This document shows, in pieces, positions 35,568 to 44,617 of a stretch of DNA of 64,000 nucleotides. Both the position numbers and the translations under genes were made by a program. Every line of letters begins with the position of its first letter. Position 1 is the first letter of the stretch. The notes below the pieces were generated by a model. It was not told the DNA's origin and did not search any database. It saw only the letters and a list, made by a program, of their open reading frames with translations. Source of the stretch: Chryseobacterium viscerum. GTDB lineage: Bacteria > Bacteroidota > Bacteroidia > Flavobacteriales > Weeksellaceae. Location: NCBI RefSeq assembly GCF_002899945.2, contig NZ_PPEG02000008.1, forward strand, positions 186,001 through 250,000, given 5' to 3'.

Positions 35568-36749
35568 ATGAAAAAAGTTGCAGCTTTTTTGTTAACATCA
35601 ATTGCATTGCAAGCCATTGATGCCCAAAGCTTTATTCAGGTTTATAAAGACCGGGCGAATATGGTCACTCAAACCAATATCAATACAAACCTTCAGGAAT
35701 TTGCCGGGTTTGGAATAAAAAAAACAGGTACAACGGCCAATAACAACGCTTTGGACTGGATTAAAAACAAATATCTTTCTTATGGATATACGGCAAGTGA
35801 TTTTTCTGAAGATACCTTCACCTACGGAAGTAATACATCAAAAAACCTGATTATTACCAAAACCGGAACTTTGTATCCCAACAAATATGTCATTATCTGC
35901 GGGCATTACGATACCATTGTAGGGCCTGGAGTGAGTGATAATGGCAGTGGAACTTCTATTATCATGGAAGCAGCAAGAATTTTGAAAGATGTTCCAACAG
36001 AATATTCTATCAAGTTTATTCATTTCTCAGGAGAAGAACAAGGTCTTGTAGGAAGTAATCATTATGTGAATAATGTTGCTTATCAAGGAGGCAACCGTGT
36101 TCTGGATATCAAACTTGTTTTAAATATTGACCAGGTAGGAGGCCTGATAGGAAATAACAACAATACCATCAACTGTGAAAGAGATGAAGGCGGAGTATCT
36201 TCCAACAATGCAATATCCAATACGATGACACAGGAACTGATGACCTGTACTACCCTTTACTCTCCTCTTCAGACCAATCTATCTCATGCTTACAGCTCAG
36301 ATTATATGCCTTTTGAAGCTAAAGGATATACCATTACCGGATTTTATGAAACTATCGAAAGTAATAATCAACATACGGTAAGTGATACCTATGCAAACCT
36401 TGATCCTGTGTATATTTTTAATGTAGGGAAAGCTACTGTAGGTGCATTACAGCATTTTGCCGTTGCCACAACAACCAATAATCTTTTAAGCACTCATGAA
36501 AGCGCTGTGCAAAAATCAGCAGAAGCCATCAGAATTTATCCAAATCCTGCTAAAGATCTTATCACAGTGGAATTTCAACAAAAAGTAAAACAATTCAAAG
36601 TTGAGATTAATGATATGGTAGGAAACATGGTTTTACAAGTTGAAAATCAGGAAAAAATAAATACTTCCGGCTTAAAAAATGGAGTGTATACCATTCTGAT
36701 TAAGACTGATAAAGGAAATACATCAAAAAAAATAATCATTAACAAATAA
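35568..36749 (+). CDS. T9SS-secreted M28 family metallopeptidase, copy 1
   Basis: The 393-residue protein has a signal peptide (ending IDAQ), an M28 aminopeptidase/Zn-carboxypeptidase domain with metal-ligand motifs GHYDTIVG, SDNGSGTS, FSGEEQGLVGS, LNIDQVGG and NNQHTVSDTYAN, and a C-terminal T9SS sorting domain (IRIYPNPAKDLITVEF). All five expected zinc-ligand positions look intact. It is probably a surface-released exopeptidase. It is first of three tandem paralogues and the most divergent (SSDYMPF instead of the ATDYIPF/DTDYIPF of the other two). Confidence 0.92.
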   Translation: MKKVAAFLLTSIALQAIDAQSFIQVYKDRANMVTQTNINTNLQEFAGFGIKKTGTTANNNALDWIKNKYLSYGYTASDFSEDTFTYGSNTSKNLIITKTGTLYPNKYVIICGHYDTIVGPGVSDNGSGTSIIMEAARILKDVPTEYSIKFIHFSGEEQGLVGSNHYVNNVAYQGGNRVLDIKLVLNIDQVGGLIGNNNNTINCERDEGGVSSNNAISNTMTQELMTCTTLYSPLQTNLSHAYSSDYMPFEAKGYTITGFYETIESNNQHTVSDTYANLDPVYIFNVGKATVGALQHFAVATTTNNLLSTHESAVQKSAEAIRIYPNPAKDLITVEFQQKVKQFKVEINDMVGNMVLQVENQEKINTSGLKNGVYTILIKTDKGNTSKKIIINK

Positions 36750-36813
36750 TGCCGGACCGGAAATGCTGATTTAAGCTTACTTTCATCAGTATATTACACA
36801 TTACGATTAAAGA

Positions 36814-37989
36814 ATGAAGAAAATCACTACATTTTTACTGGCTTCTCTCGCTATTCAAAGTATTGGAGCTCAAAGTTTTATTCAGGCTTATCAGGACAGG
36901 GCGAATATGGTAACTCAGACCAATATTACAACGTACCTTCAGGAATTTGCCAATTTAGGAGTAAAGACTACCGGGTCACCGGCTAATGCCAATGCGCTGA
37001 CATGGCTTAAAAACAAATATACCTCCTATGGATATTCAGCCAGCCAGATGGTAGAGGATCCTTTTACTTCCGGAAGCTATACTTCTAAAAATCTGGTGAT
37101 TACAAAGACAGGAACTGTATATCCTAATAAATACATAATCATCTGTGGACATTTCGATAGCATTACTGGATTGGGAATCAATGATAACGGAAGTGGAACT
37201 TCTATTATTCTTGAAGCAGCCAGGATTCTGAAAGATGTACCAACGGAATATTCTATAAAATTCATTCATTTTTCCGGGGAAGAGCAAGGGCTTCTCGGCA
37301 GCAGCCATTATGCAAATACTGTAGCGTATCAGGGAAGTAACCGTGTTTTGGATATCAAACTGGTCTTTAATCTGGATCAGGTAGGCGGTGTGATGGGAAA
37401 TAATAACAATACCGTTTATTGTGATCAGGATCTTGGAGGGCTTACCTCAAACAATGCTGCTTCTGCGGTAGTGACGCAGGAATTAAGAAACTGTACCGCA
37501 CTCTACTCTCCTCTTCAGACGGCTGTAGACCCTGCTGAAGCTACAGATTATATCCCATTTGAGCAGAAAGGAGAAGTAATCACAGGCTACTTTGAAAGAA
37601 TCAGGAGCAGCTATCCGCATACTGTGAATGATACTTTTGCCAATACAGATCCTGTGTACATTTACAATATAGGAAAGGCAGCTGTAGGCACTTTACAGCA
37701 TTTTGCCGTTGCTACCGGAACATTGGGAACCCATGAAGCTGTTTTGAAAAACACATTGGAAACCGTAAAAATTTATCCTAATCCCGTAAAAGACATCATC
37801 AATATTGAACTTCCTGATTCTGGGATTAAGAATTTTACATTTGAAATTACTGACTTTCAGGGGCGGTCTATTTTCAAGAGAACCAACGAAACAAAAATCA
37901 ATGCTTCAGGACTGGAAAATGGCACTTATCTCGGTATTTTAAAAGTCGGAGATCAAACGGTAGTAAGAAAAGTGATGATTGAAAGATAA
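36814..37989 (+). CDS. T9SS-secreted M28 family metallopeptidase, copy 2
   Basis: This 391-residue paralogue lies 64 bp after copy 1. It has a signal peptide ending IGAQ, M28 motifs GHFDSITG, NDNGSGTS, FSGEEQGLLGS, FNLDQVGG and YPHTVNDTFAN, and a sorting domain starting VKIYPNPVKDIINIEL. The metal site appears intact. It is closer to copy 3 (shared LYSPLQTAVDPA and DYIPFEQKGEVITG). A terminator at about 38019 follows. Confidence 0.92.
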   Translation: MKKITTFLLASLAIQSIGAQSFIQAYQDRANMVTQTNITTYLQEFANLGVKTTGSPANANALTWLKNKYTSYGYSASQMVEDPFTSGSYTSKNLVITKTGTVYPNKYIIICGHFDSITGLGINDNGSGTSIILEAARILKDVPTEYSIKFIHFSGEEQGLLGSSHYANTVAYQGSNRVLDIKLVFNLDQVGGVMGNNNNTVYCDQDLGGLTSNNAASAVVTQELRNCTALYSPLQTAVDPAEATDYIPFEQKGEVITGYFERIRSSYPHTVNDTFANTDPVYIYNIGKAAVGTLQHFAVATGTLGTHEAVLKNTLETVKIYPNPVKDIINIELPDSGIKNFTFEITDFQGRSIFKRTNETKINASGLENGTYLGILKVGDQTVVRKVMIER

Positions 37990-38018
37990 ATTCAGATTAC
38001 TATAAAATCTTATTATAT

Positions 38019-38058
38019 ACATAACCTTTGAAGTAATTCAGAGGTTATATTTTTTTTG
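38019..38058 (+). terminator. Terminator after M28 copy 2
   Basis: ATAACCTTTGAA pairs with TTCAGAGGTTAT (one mismatch) and a T-run follows. Confidence 0.7.
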
Positions 38059-38199
38059 CCAGTATTGATATTGAGACATTTACAATACATCTATGTTTAT
38101 TGATATGACATTCATAATAAAATTCATTTTATTTTATTAACATTAAACACTTCGTTGTGATTTATTTACTACATTCGTGTTACCAAAATAATATTATAT

Positions 38200-39363
38200 A
38201 TGAAAAAATTCGCAACACTTGTATGCACTGCAGTGATGATGCAGGGTATTTCAGCTCAAAGTTTTATTCAAGCCTATAAAAACAGGGCTGATATGGTTAC
38301 TCAGGCTAATATCACGGCCAACTTACAGGAATTTAGTAATCTGGGAGTAAAAACTACGGGTTCGCAGGCTAATGTCAATACCATGAACTGGATTAAAAAC
38401 AAGTACCTTTCTTATGGGTATACGGCCACTCAGATAGAAGAAAGCCCTTTTACTTTCGGGAGCACCAGCTCTAAAAATCTAATCATCACTAAAACAGGAA
38501 CTCTTTATCCCAACAAGTATGTTATTATTTGCGGGCATTTTGACACCATTACGGGTCCTGGTGTAAACGATAATGGCAGCGGAACTTCTATTATTCTTGA
38601 AGCAGCAAGGATTCTGAAAAGTGTTCCGACTGAATATTCTATAAAATTCATTCACTTTTCCGGCGAAGAGCAGGGATTGAGAGGAAGCAGTCACTATGTC
38701 AATAATGTGGTATATCAGGGAGGGGTCCGCAAATTGGATATCAAACTGGTCATCAACCTGGACCAGGTAGGCGGTGTGAAAGGAAATAACAACAACACGG
38801 TGTATTGTGATGAAGATCAGGGAGGTCTTTCCAGCAACAATGCTGCTTCTGCAGCGGTAACGCAACAACTGAGAAACTGTACAGCACTCTACTCTCCTCT
38901 TCAGACGGCTGTAGATCCGGCAGCCGATACCGATTATATCCCTTTTGAACAGAAAGGTGAAGTGATTACCGGTTTTTTTGAAAGAATAAGAAGTAATTAT
39001 CCACATACCTCCAAAGATACTTTTACCAATATGGATCCTGTGTATGTGTATAATATTGGAAGGGCTACTGTAGGTGCATTACAGCATTTTGCAGCAGCTT
39101 CTACAACACTACCTGTAGCTAAGAATTCATTAGAGGCTGTAAAGATCTATCCTAATCCCGCTAACAATGTTATTAACATTGAATTACCGGATTCTAAAGA
39201 AAGTAATTTCAGTTTTGAAATCAGCAATTCTATGGGAAGAACAATGCTTAAAGTGAATAATGAAAGAAAGGTTGATGTTTCCGGTCTTCAAAACGGAGTC
39301 TATATCGGAGTTTTGAAAGTAGGTGATCAGACGCTTGTTAAAAATATAATGATTGAAAGATAA
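38200..39363 (+). CDS. T9SS-secreted M28 family metallopeptidase, copy 3
   Basis: This 387-residue paralogue has a signal peptide ending ISAQ, motifs GHFDTITG, NDNGSGTS, FSGEEQGLRGS, INLDQVGG and YPHTSKDTFTN, and a sorting domain at VKIYPNPANNVINIEL. It is separated from copy 2 by a terminator and 210 bp, so it is probably transcribed alone. Separate regulation of near-identical enzymes would suggest different conditions of use, which is inference. Confidence 0.92.
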   Translation: MKKFATLVCTAVMMQGISAQSFIQAYKNRADMVTQANITANLQEFSNLGVKTTGSQANVNTMNWIKNKYLSYGYTATQIEESPFTFGSTSSKNLIITKTGTLYPNKYVIICGHFDTITGPGVNDNGSGTSIILEAARILKSVPTEYSIKFIHFSGEEQGLRGSSHYVNNVVYQGGVRKLDIKLVINLDQVGGVKGNNNNTVYCDEDQGGLSSNNAASAAVTQQLRNCTALYSPLQTAVDPAADTDYIPFEQKGEVITGFFERIRSNYPHTSKDTFTNMDPVYVYNIGRATVGALQHFAAASTTLPVAKNSLEAVKIYPNPANNVINIELPDSKESNFSFEISNSMGRTMLKVNNERKVDVSGLQNGVYIGVLKVGDQTLVKNIMIER

Positions 39364-39386
39364 AAAATCATTTCACTGAAAAAATA

Positions 39387-39420
39387 CAGCCCTTTTCTAT
39401 TGCAAAAAGGGCTGGTTTTT
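39387..39420. terminator. Terminator between M28 copy 3 and TonB receptor
   Basis: The stem CAGCCCTTTT / AAAAGGGCTG with a T-run separates convergent genes. Confidence 0.8.
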
Positions 39421-39436
39421 ATAAAAAGGATTCAGA

Positions 39437-41560
39437 TTAATAATTAAAATTAAGAGAAACCGTATAATATCTTCCGTTTCCTCGTACATATTCTGCATCC
39501 CTTGCAGTATACATCGAGGTTGGTGTGAAATAAGAGTTGTTGAATACATTCTCTATTCCAAGTCCTATGGTCAGGAGTTTATTCAGTTTATAGCTTCCCT
39601 GAACATTGAAAAGATTAAAGCTTTTCACCGGTCCTTCTCCTTCATCATACTTTCCTGAAGCTGCGGGCTCAAACTTATCTCTTTTAAATGAGTACATATG
39701 ATAAACTCCTAATTGTAATTTCTGAGCCTTATCATTCCATTTGACAAAAGAATTCAACCTTGCGGGCGCAATTCTCAAACCACTTAAATATTTTTCGTAG
39801 CTGTTGTCATTTTTCACATCTACTTTTCCTTCCTGGTAAGTATAATTGGTTCCGATAGTTACTCCCTGTGTTGGATAGATATTCACTGACAATTCAACTC
39901 CGTTGATGTACTGAGGAGCCCTAAGCGGAGTCCAGAAACCATTGACAGAAACGAGATCAGCACCAAGTTTGGAGTAATTATAAAAATAACTGGCCGAAAA
40001 ATCTACATATTGCCCGATTTTACTGTTGAAACCGATTTCATAATTGTCAATGACTACAGGATCAGTATTAATTTCACTTAAGACATTGCTTTTAGCATCT
40101 CTAAGGACACGACCCAAGTCATAGATATTAAACCCTCGTGAATAAGAGGTGAAAGGCTGGAAGAAATCAAACGCCACATAGCTCACACCTACATTATAAG
40201 AGAGATTTGAATAATTCAATCTTCCTCCCTCTACATTAAATGGAACATCTTTGTTCGATGGTAAAGTAGTATAATCCGGAACTTTTACCGACATTTTATC
40301 CCATCGGACTCCTGCCTTTACTGTCAAATCATCGGTAAGGAATAATTTCCCCTGTACAAAAGGTGCTGCAGCCAGCATATTCATTTCAGGAACCCACATT
40401 CTCCCGTCTACCAAAGGCTGACTTGTTTTTTCATTTAAAAGATCCAGACCATACGTCAATGAACCTTTTAATCCTTTATCTTTTCCAAACTCCGTATTGA
40501 AATCTGCTCTGAAACCGTATTTTTTCTCTAAAATGGCTGACTGTCCTCCTGTTTTCCATCTCGGCGCATTTCTGTAGTCATAAATGGTATAGAAATCCTG
40601 GAAATACAAGGTTGTGTTGAGGCTTGTGTTACGGAAAATATTCTTATTGATATATTTAAGATACCCGTTGTGATTATATCTTGTTCCTTCTTTCACCCCT
40701 TCTCTATCTCCTAATTTTCCGGTAGAAGGTTGTTCTCCGTATTTCCCGAGATCCAAAATATACTTGGAATCCTGCAGACTGGAATAGTAATTATACATCA
40801 CTTCCAGCCTGTTGTTGTTATTAATATCATAGCCTATTTTCGCAAAAATATTATTGACCGCAGTTTCTCCTAATCCGTATCGTGGATTCTGAACCAATCC
40901 GTCACCGTCTATTTTTACTCCATTCTGAGTCAAAGTACCATTCACAAGATAATCGAACTTCCCTGCTTTTCCAAAGAAACTTTGTGAAACCCTGTACCCT
41001 GCGCCACCATCTGATTTGAACATTTTATTATTAAACAAATCATGACTTGTAAATCCTAAGACGGTTCTTCCTGAAAAAGTTTTACCGGAAGTACTTTTTT
41101 GCGTAATATAATTTATGATCCCTCCTTCTGCGCCATTCCCATAAATGGAAGTTGCTCCTTTTACGACTTCAATTCGTTCTAAAACAGAAGGATCAATGCT
41201 TCTGATTTCTCTGTCATTGTTACGCAAGGGGCTGGATTGCGGAATTCCATCAATCATGATCAGAACGTTTCTTCCTCTTAATGTCTGTCCTCTGTTGCTC
41301 ACCAGATTATTTCCAAACGCTAATCCTGGTACTTTGTAGGCAAGAATATTACTGAGATCTGCAGAGATCAATGATTGCTCTGCAATTTCTTTTTTGCTGA
41401 TAATATTGACGGTAGAAGCTGTTTTCTTTACAATTTCCGGAGATCTTGATGCGGTAACAATCACTTCATCAAGCCTGTTCTGTTCTAATGAATCTTTTTT
41501 CTGGGCAGCTGCTTGAGAAAATGCTACAAGGCTCCCTATCAAAAAAATAGATTTATTCAT
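39437..41560 (-). CDS. TonB-dependent outer-membrane receptor
   Basis: The 707-residue protein has a signal peptide (ending AAAQ), a plug domain beginning LDEVIVTASRSPEIV (TonB-box-like) with IMIDGIPQ and VLERIEVVKGATSIYGNGAEGGIINYIT, and a 22-strand-type barrel ending in an aromatic residue (YTVSLNFNY). There is no N-terminal carboxypeptidase-like domain, so it is not SusC-type; the architecture suits siderophore, haem or cobalamin uptake. The substrate cannot be assigned and no partner transporter is adjacent. Confidence 0.9.
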   Translation of the reverse strand: MNKSIFLIGSLVAFSQAAAQKKDSLEQNRLDEVIVTASRSPEIVKKTASTVNIISKKEIAEQSLISADLSNILAYKVPGLAFGNNLVSNRGQTLRGRNVLIMIDGIPQSSPLRNNDREIRSIDPSVLERIEVVKGATSIYGNGAEGGIINYITQKSTSGKTFSGRTVLGFTSHDLFNNKMFKSDGGAGYRVSQSFFGKAGKFDYLVNGTLTQNGVKIDGDGLVQNPRYGLGETAVNNIFAKIGYDINNNNRLEVMYNYYSSLQDSKYILDLGKYGEQPSTGKLGDREGVKEGTRYNHNGYLKYINKNIFRNTSLNTTLYFQDFYTIYDYRNAPRWKTGGQSAILEKKYGFRADFNTEFGKDKGLKGSLTYGLDLLNEKTSQPLVDGRMWVPEMNMLAAAPFVQGKLFLTDDLTVKAGVRWDKMSVKVPDYTTLPSNKDVPFNVEGGRLNYSNLSYNVGVSYVAFDFFQPFTSYSRGFNIYDLGRVLRDAKSNVLSEINTDPVVIDNYEIGFNSKIGQYVDFSASYFYNYSKLGADLVSVNGFWTPLRAPQYINGVELSVNIYPTQGVTIGTNYTYQEGKVDVKNDNSYEKYLSGLRIAPARLNSFVKWNDKAQKLQLGVYHMYSFKRDKFEPAASGKYDEGEGPVKSFNLFNVQGSYKLNKLLTIGLGIENVFNNSYFTPTSMYTARDAEYVRGNGRYYTVSLNFNY

Positions 41561-41805
41561 ACTTAAGTGTTATTTAGAATAATTAAAAACAAAAGTACGA
41601 TTTTTAGCAGCTTTCGAAATTTGGGTGTTTTAACAGCTAGCTTTACGATATAGTTTTAAATGCAATCCTCAAGCCTATTTAAATAAAATAATAAACCAAG
41701 ATCCGGAATGAACTTTATTTTATAAACATCAACTGATAATCGTCATGTATAAAAGCTCTCTACAATATATCTGATTTCATAATTTTTTTCTGTTTTAACG
41801 AAAAA

Positions 41806-41980
41806 GAGCTGTCTCAAAAATGTCATTCTGAACACAGACTGAAAGTTTGCGAACGTAGTTCAGAAATGCAGTGAAGAATCTCATACATCTGGTTATCAAT
41901 AAGATTCTTCCTTCGTCAGAAATCGAAGATTCGACATAGTCAATGACAAAAGTCAAATAATTTGACTTTTGAGACAGCCC
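41806..41980. mobile_element. MITE-like dispersed repeat element
   Basis: The element is bounded by an inverted repeat, GCTGTCTCAAAA at the left and TTTTGAGACAGC at the right. Inside are GTCATTCTGAA, a hairpin GAAGAATCT (41873-41881) / AGATTCTTC (41902-41910), and a perfect 12-bp stem CAAAAGTCAAAT (41947-41958) / ATTTGACTTTTG (41960-41971). There is no transposase. The right part lies right behind hisIE and may act as its terminator. The rest of 41561-41805 shows nothing. Confidence 0.6.
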
Positions 41981-41982
41981 CT

Positions 41983-42570
41983 TTACTTATCTCTATTTTT
42001 AAGAATTTCTTCAATTTCTTCCAGCGAAAATCCTTTGGCTTTCAATAAGATCAGAAAGTGATACAGCAGATCTGCAGCTTCATTTTTGAAGAGTTCCTCA
42101 TTATTATCTTTAGCTTCTATAACCAACTCTACGGCTTCCTCACCTACTTTTTGAGCCATTTTATTGATTCCTCTTTGGTAGAGTGCGTAGGTATAAGAAT
42201 CTTCGACCTTACCATCTATTCTCTGGGCTATTTTATCTTCCAGTTCATATAGAAATCCTTTGGCGTTCTTTTCTCCAAAACAGCTGAAACTTCCTGTATG
42301 GCAGACTACATTTTTAGGAACAGCTTTGATTAATATTGTGTCCTGATCGCAGTCTATATCAATACTTTTTATCGTTAAAAAATTACCCGATTCCTCACCT
42401 TTTGTCCAGAGTCTGTTTTTGGAACGGCTGAAAAAAGTAACGATTCCTTCTTCTTTTGTTTTTTCAAAAGCTTCTTCATTCATATAGCCCAACATCAAAA
42501 CCTGTAAGGTTCTGCTGTCCTGAATAACCACAGGAACAAGCCCATTATCTTTATTAAAATCTATGTTCAT
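41983..42570 (-). CDS. hisIE: Bifunctional phosphoribosyl-AMP cyclohydrolase / phosphoribosyl-ATP pyrophosphatase
   Basis: The 195-residue fusion carries the HisI domain (NKDNGLVPVVIQD, EGIVTFFSRSKNRLWTKGEESGN, DCDQDTIL, CHTGSFSCF) and the C-terminal HisE domain (LYQRGINKMAQKVGEEAVELVIEAKD, EAADLLYHFLILLKAKG). It catalyses steps 2 and 3 of histidine synthesis. It is the last gene of the operon; its start overlaps the hisF stop by 4 bp. Confidence 0.97.
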   Translation of the reverse strand: MNIDFNKDNGLVPVVIQDSRTLQVLMLGYMNEEAFEKTKEEGIVTFFSRSKNRLWTKGEESGNFLTIKSIDIDCDQDTILIKAVPKNVVCHTGSFSCFGEKNAKGFLYELEDKIAQRIDGKVEDSYTYALYQRGINKMAQKVGEEAVELVIEAKDNNEELFKNEAADLLYHFLILLKAKGFSLEEIEEILKNRDK

Positions 42571-43319
42571 CGTACTTCTATTTTTTGAGTTTTTAATTGA
42601 TTTTTTAAATCCTGAATTCCTATTTCATTAAAATGGAATACACTGGCTGCTAATGCTCCTGTAGCTTTTGTTTCATTAAATACTTGAACAAAGTCATCAA
42701 CCGTTCCCGCACCACCTGAAGCGATCACAGGAATACTGACTGCCTCTGAAACCAGCTTCGTGATACGAAGTTCAAAACCGTTTTTTGTGCCATCGCCATC
42801 CATAGAAGTCAACAGAATTTCTCCTGCTCCCCGAGATGCAGCTTCTTTTGCCCATTCTACCGTAAGAAGTTCCGTAGCTTCTCTTCCTCCTTTGATATGA
42901 ACCAGATCAATATCACCAATCTGTTTTGTATCAATAGCCACCACCACACACTGACTTCCAAATTCTTTAGCCAAATCAGAAATAAGTACCGGATTTTTTA
43001 CCGCTGAGGAATTGATGCTGATCTTATCAGCACCCGCTTCCAAGAGCTTTCTAACATCTTTTACAGACGAAATTCCACCTCCCACAGTAAAAGGAATACT
43101 AAGTTCTTTTGCGATATCTTTTACCAGTTCTACAAAGGTTTTTCTATCCTCAATAGTCGCGGTAATATCCAGGAAAACAAGTTCATCAGCACCTTCCTTC
43201 TCGTATTTTTTGGCGAGTTCTACAGGATCTCCTGCATTTTTAAGATCTTCAAAATTGACTCCTTTCACCGTACATCCATCTTTAATATCCAGACATGGAA
43301 TAATTCTTTTCTTAAGCAT
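42567..43319 (-). CDS. hisF: Imidazole glycerol phosphate synthase, cyclase subunit
   Basis: This (beta/alpha)8 barrel of 250 residues has the catalytic Asp in IPCLDIKDG and in AIDTKQIG, with phosphate loops GGGISSV and ASGGAG. It converts PRFAR plus HisH-derived ammonia to IGP and AICAR. ATG 43319 is used; the TTG at 43325 is rejected. The start overlaps the hisA stop by 8 bp. Confidence 0.97.
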   Translation of the reverse strand: MLKKRIIPCLDIKDGCTVKGVNFEDLKNAGDPVELAKKYEKEGADELVFLDITATIEDRKTFVELVKDIAKELSIPFTVGGGISSVKDVRKLLEAGADKISINSSAVKNPVLISDLAKEFGSQCVVVAIDTKQIGDIDLVHIKGGREATELLTVEWAKEAASRGAGEILLTSMDGDGTKNGFELRITKLVSEAVSIPVIASGGAGTVDDFVQVFNETKATGALAASVFHFNEIGIQDLKNQLKTQKIEVR

Positions 43320-44037
43320 TTTCAATAAAGTTTTGAAGTTGTTGTAAGCTTATTTTCCCCTCATAAATCGCTTTTCCGATGATTGTCCCCGTACATCCGA
43401 TATCTTTCATTTTATAGACATCAGCAATCCCCGAAATCCCTCCACTTGCTACCAACTGAACCGATGTTTTATATAAAATTTCAATATAAAGCCCTGTTGA
43501 CGGACCTTCCAGCATACCATCTTTTGCAATATCAGTACATATGGTGGTTTGTATTCCTTTTTCCTGATACTGAAGAATAAAATCAATGATGTCATGATCA
43601 CTTTCTTCCAGCCAGCCTGAAGTTTTAATCTTCCGGTTTTCACAGTCTGCTCCTAAAATAATTTTCTCAGGACCATATTTTTGCATCATTTCGAAACAGA
43701 ATTCAGGATTCTGAACCGCAATACTTCCTAAAGTGATCTGTTTTGCCCCCGCATTAAAGGCTGTTTCAATATCCTGCTGCGTTTTTAGGCCTCCTCCAAA
43801 GTCGATATGCAATGAAGTCCCTCCGGCAATATTTTCCAGAACCTTTTGATTAACAACATGCTTTGATTTCGCCCCGTCAAGATCTACCAAATGAAGAAAC
43901 TGAATGCCGAAACTTTCAAACTCTTTCGCCACTTCTACAGGGTCTTCATTGTATATTTTCTTTGTGCTGTAATCTCCTTTTGATAAACGGACACATTTAC
44001 CGTCGATAATATCAATAGCCGGAATTATTTTCATCAT
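43312..44037 (-). CDS. hisA: ProFAR isomerase
   Basis: This 241-residue barrel shows IIPAIDIIDGKCVRL, LVDLDGAK, DFGGGLKTQ, LGADCENRKIKTSGW, TDIAKDGMLEGPS and ASGGISG. It performs the Amadori isomerisation in histidine synthesis. It starts ATG-ATG (44037 or 44034), overlapping the hisH stop. Confidence 0.97.
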   Translation of the reverse strand: MMKIIPAIDIIDGKCVRLSKGDYSTKKIYNEDPVEVAKEFESFGIQFLHLVDLDGAKSKHVVNQKVLENIAGGTSLHIDFGGGLKTQQDIETAFNAGAKQITLGSIAVQNPEFCFEMMQKYGPEKIILGADCENRKIKTSGWLEESDHDIIDFILQYQEKGIQTTICTDIAKDGMLEGPSTGLYIEILYKTSVQLVASGGISGIADVYKMKDIGCTGTIIGKAIYEGKISLQQLQNFIENA

Positions 44038-44615
44038 TATAAATTTATAAAGTTGCTAACTATTTGATTTCCCACCATTCCTGATTTTTCAGGGTGAAAC
44101 TGTACCGCATAGAAATTATCTTTCTGCAAAGAAGCACTGAACGGCAGGATATAATCGCAAACAGAAGTTGTAAAGTCCGAAAGCTCACAATAATAGCTGT
44201 GAACAAAATAAACATCACTGTTCTTATCCATTCCTGAAAACAATGCCGAAGACTGCCCTGAAAGTGTATTCCAGCCCATATGCGGAACAATATCCTTTGC
44301 TGGAAACTTTCTGACATTGATATCAAAAATTCCCATTCCTTCAGTATCTCCTTCTTCATTTCCCTTACACATCAGCTGCATACCCAGACATATTCCTAAA
44401 ACCGGTTGTTTAAGGCTCGGAATAAGAAGATCAAGTTCTCTTTCCTTCAACAGTTTCATGGTGGATGAAGCTTCTCCTACGCCCGGAAAGATTACTTTAT
44501 CGGCTTTTAAAATCTGCTCGGGATCATCGGTGATCACAGAATCAACTTTCAGCCTGTTGAGGGCATTCTGAACAGAGTTTACATTTCCTCCGTTGTATTT
44601 TATTATAGCGATCAT
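44037..44615 (-). CDS. hisH: Imidazole glycerol phosphate synthase, glutamine amidotransferase subunit
   Basis: This 192-residue class I amidotransferase has the nucleophile in LGICLGMQLM and the His-Glu pair in AVQFHPEKSG. It supplies ammonia to HisF. It is packed between hisB (2 bp gap) and hisA (1 bp overlap). Confidence 0.97.
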   Translation of the reverse strand: MIAIIKYNGGNVNSVQNALNRLKVDSVITDDPEQILKADKVIFPGVGEASSTMKLLKERELDLLIPSLKQPVLGICLGMQLMCKGNEEGDTEGMGIFDINVRKFPAKDIVPHMGWNTLSGQSSALFSGMDKNSDVYFVHSYYCELSDFTTSVCDYILPFSASLQKDNFYAVQFHPEKSGMVGNQIVSNFINL

Positions 44616-44617
44616 AT

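Noticed and set aside
38479..39006. 175-codon minus-strand frame inside M28 copy 3
   Set aside because: It is a shadow of a strongly supported gene; similar frames appear in the paralogues because of shared sequence.
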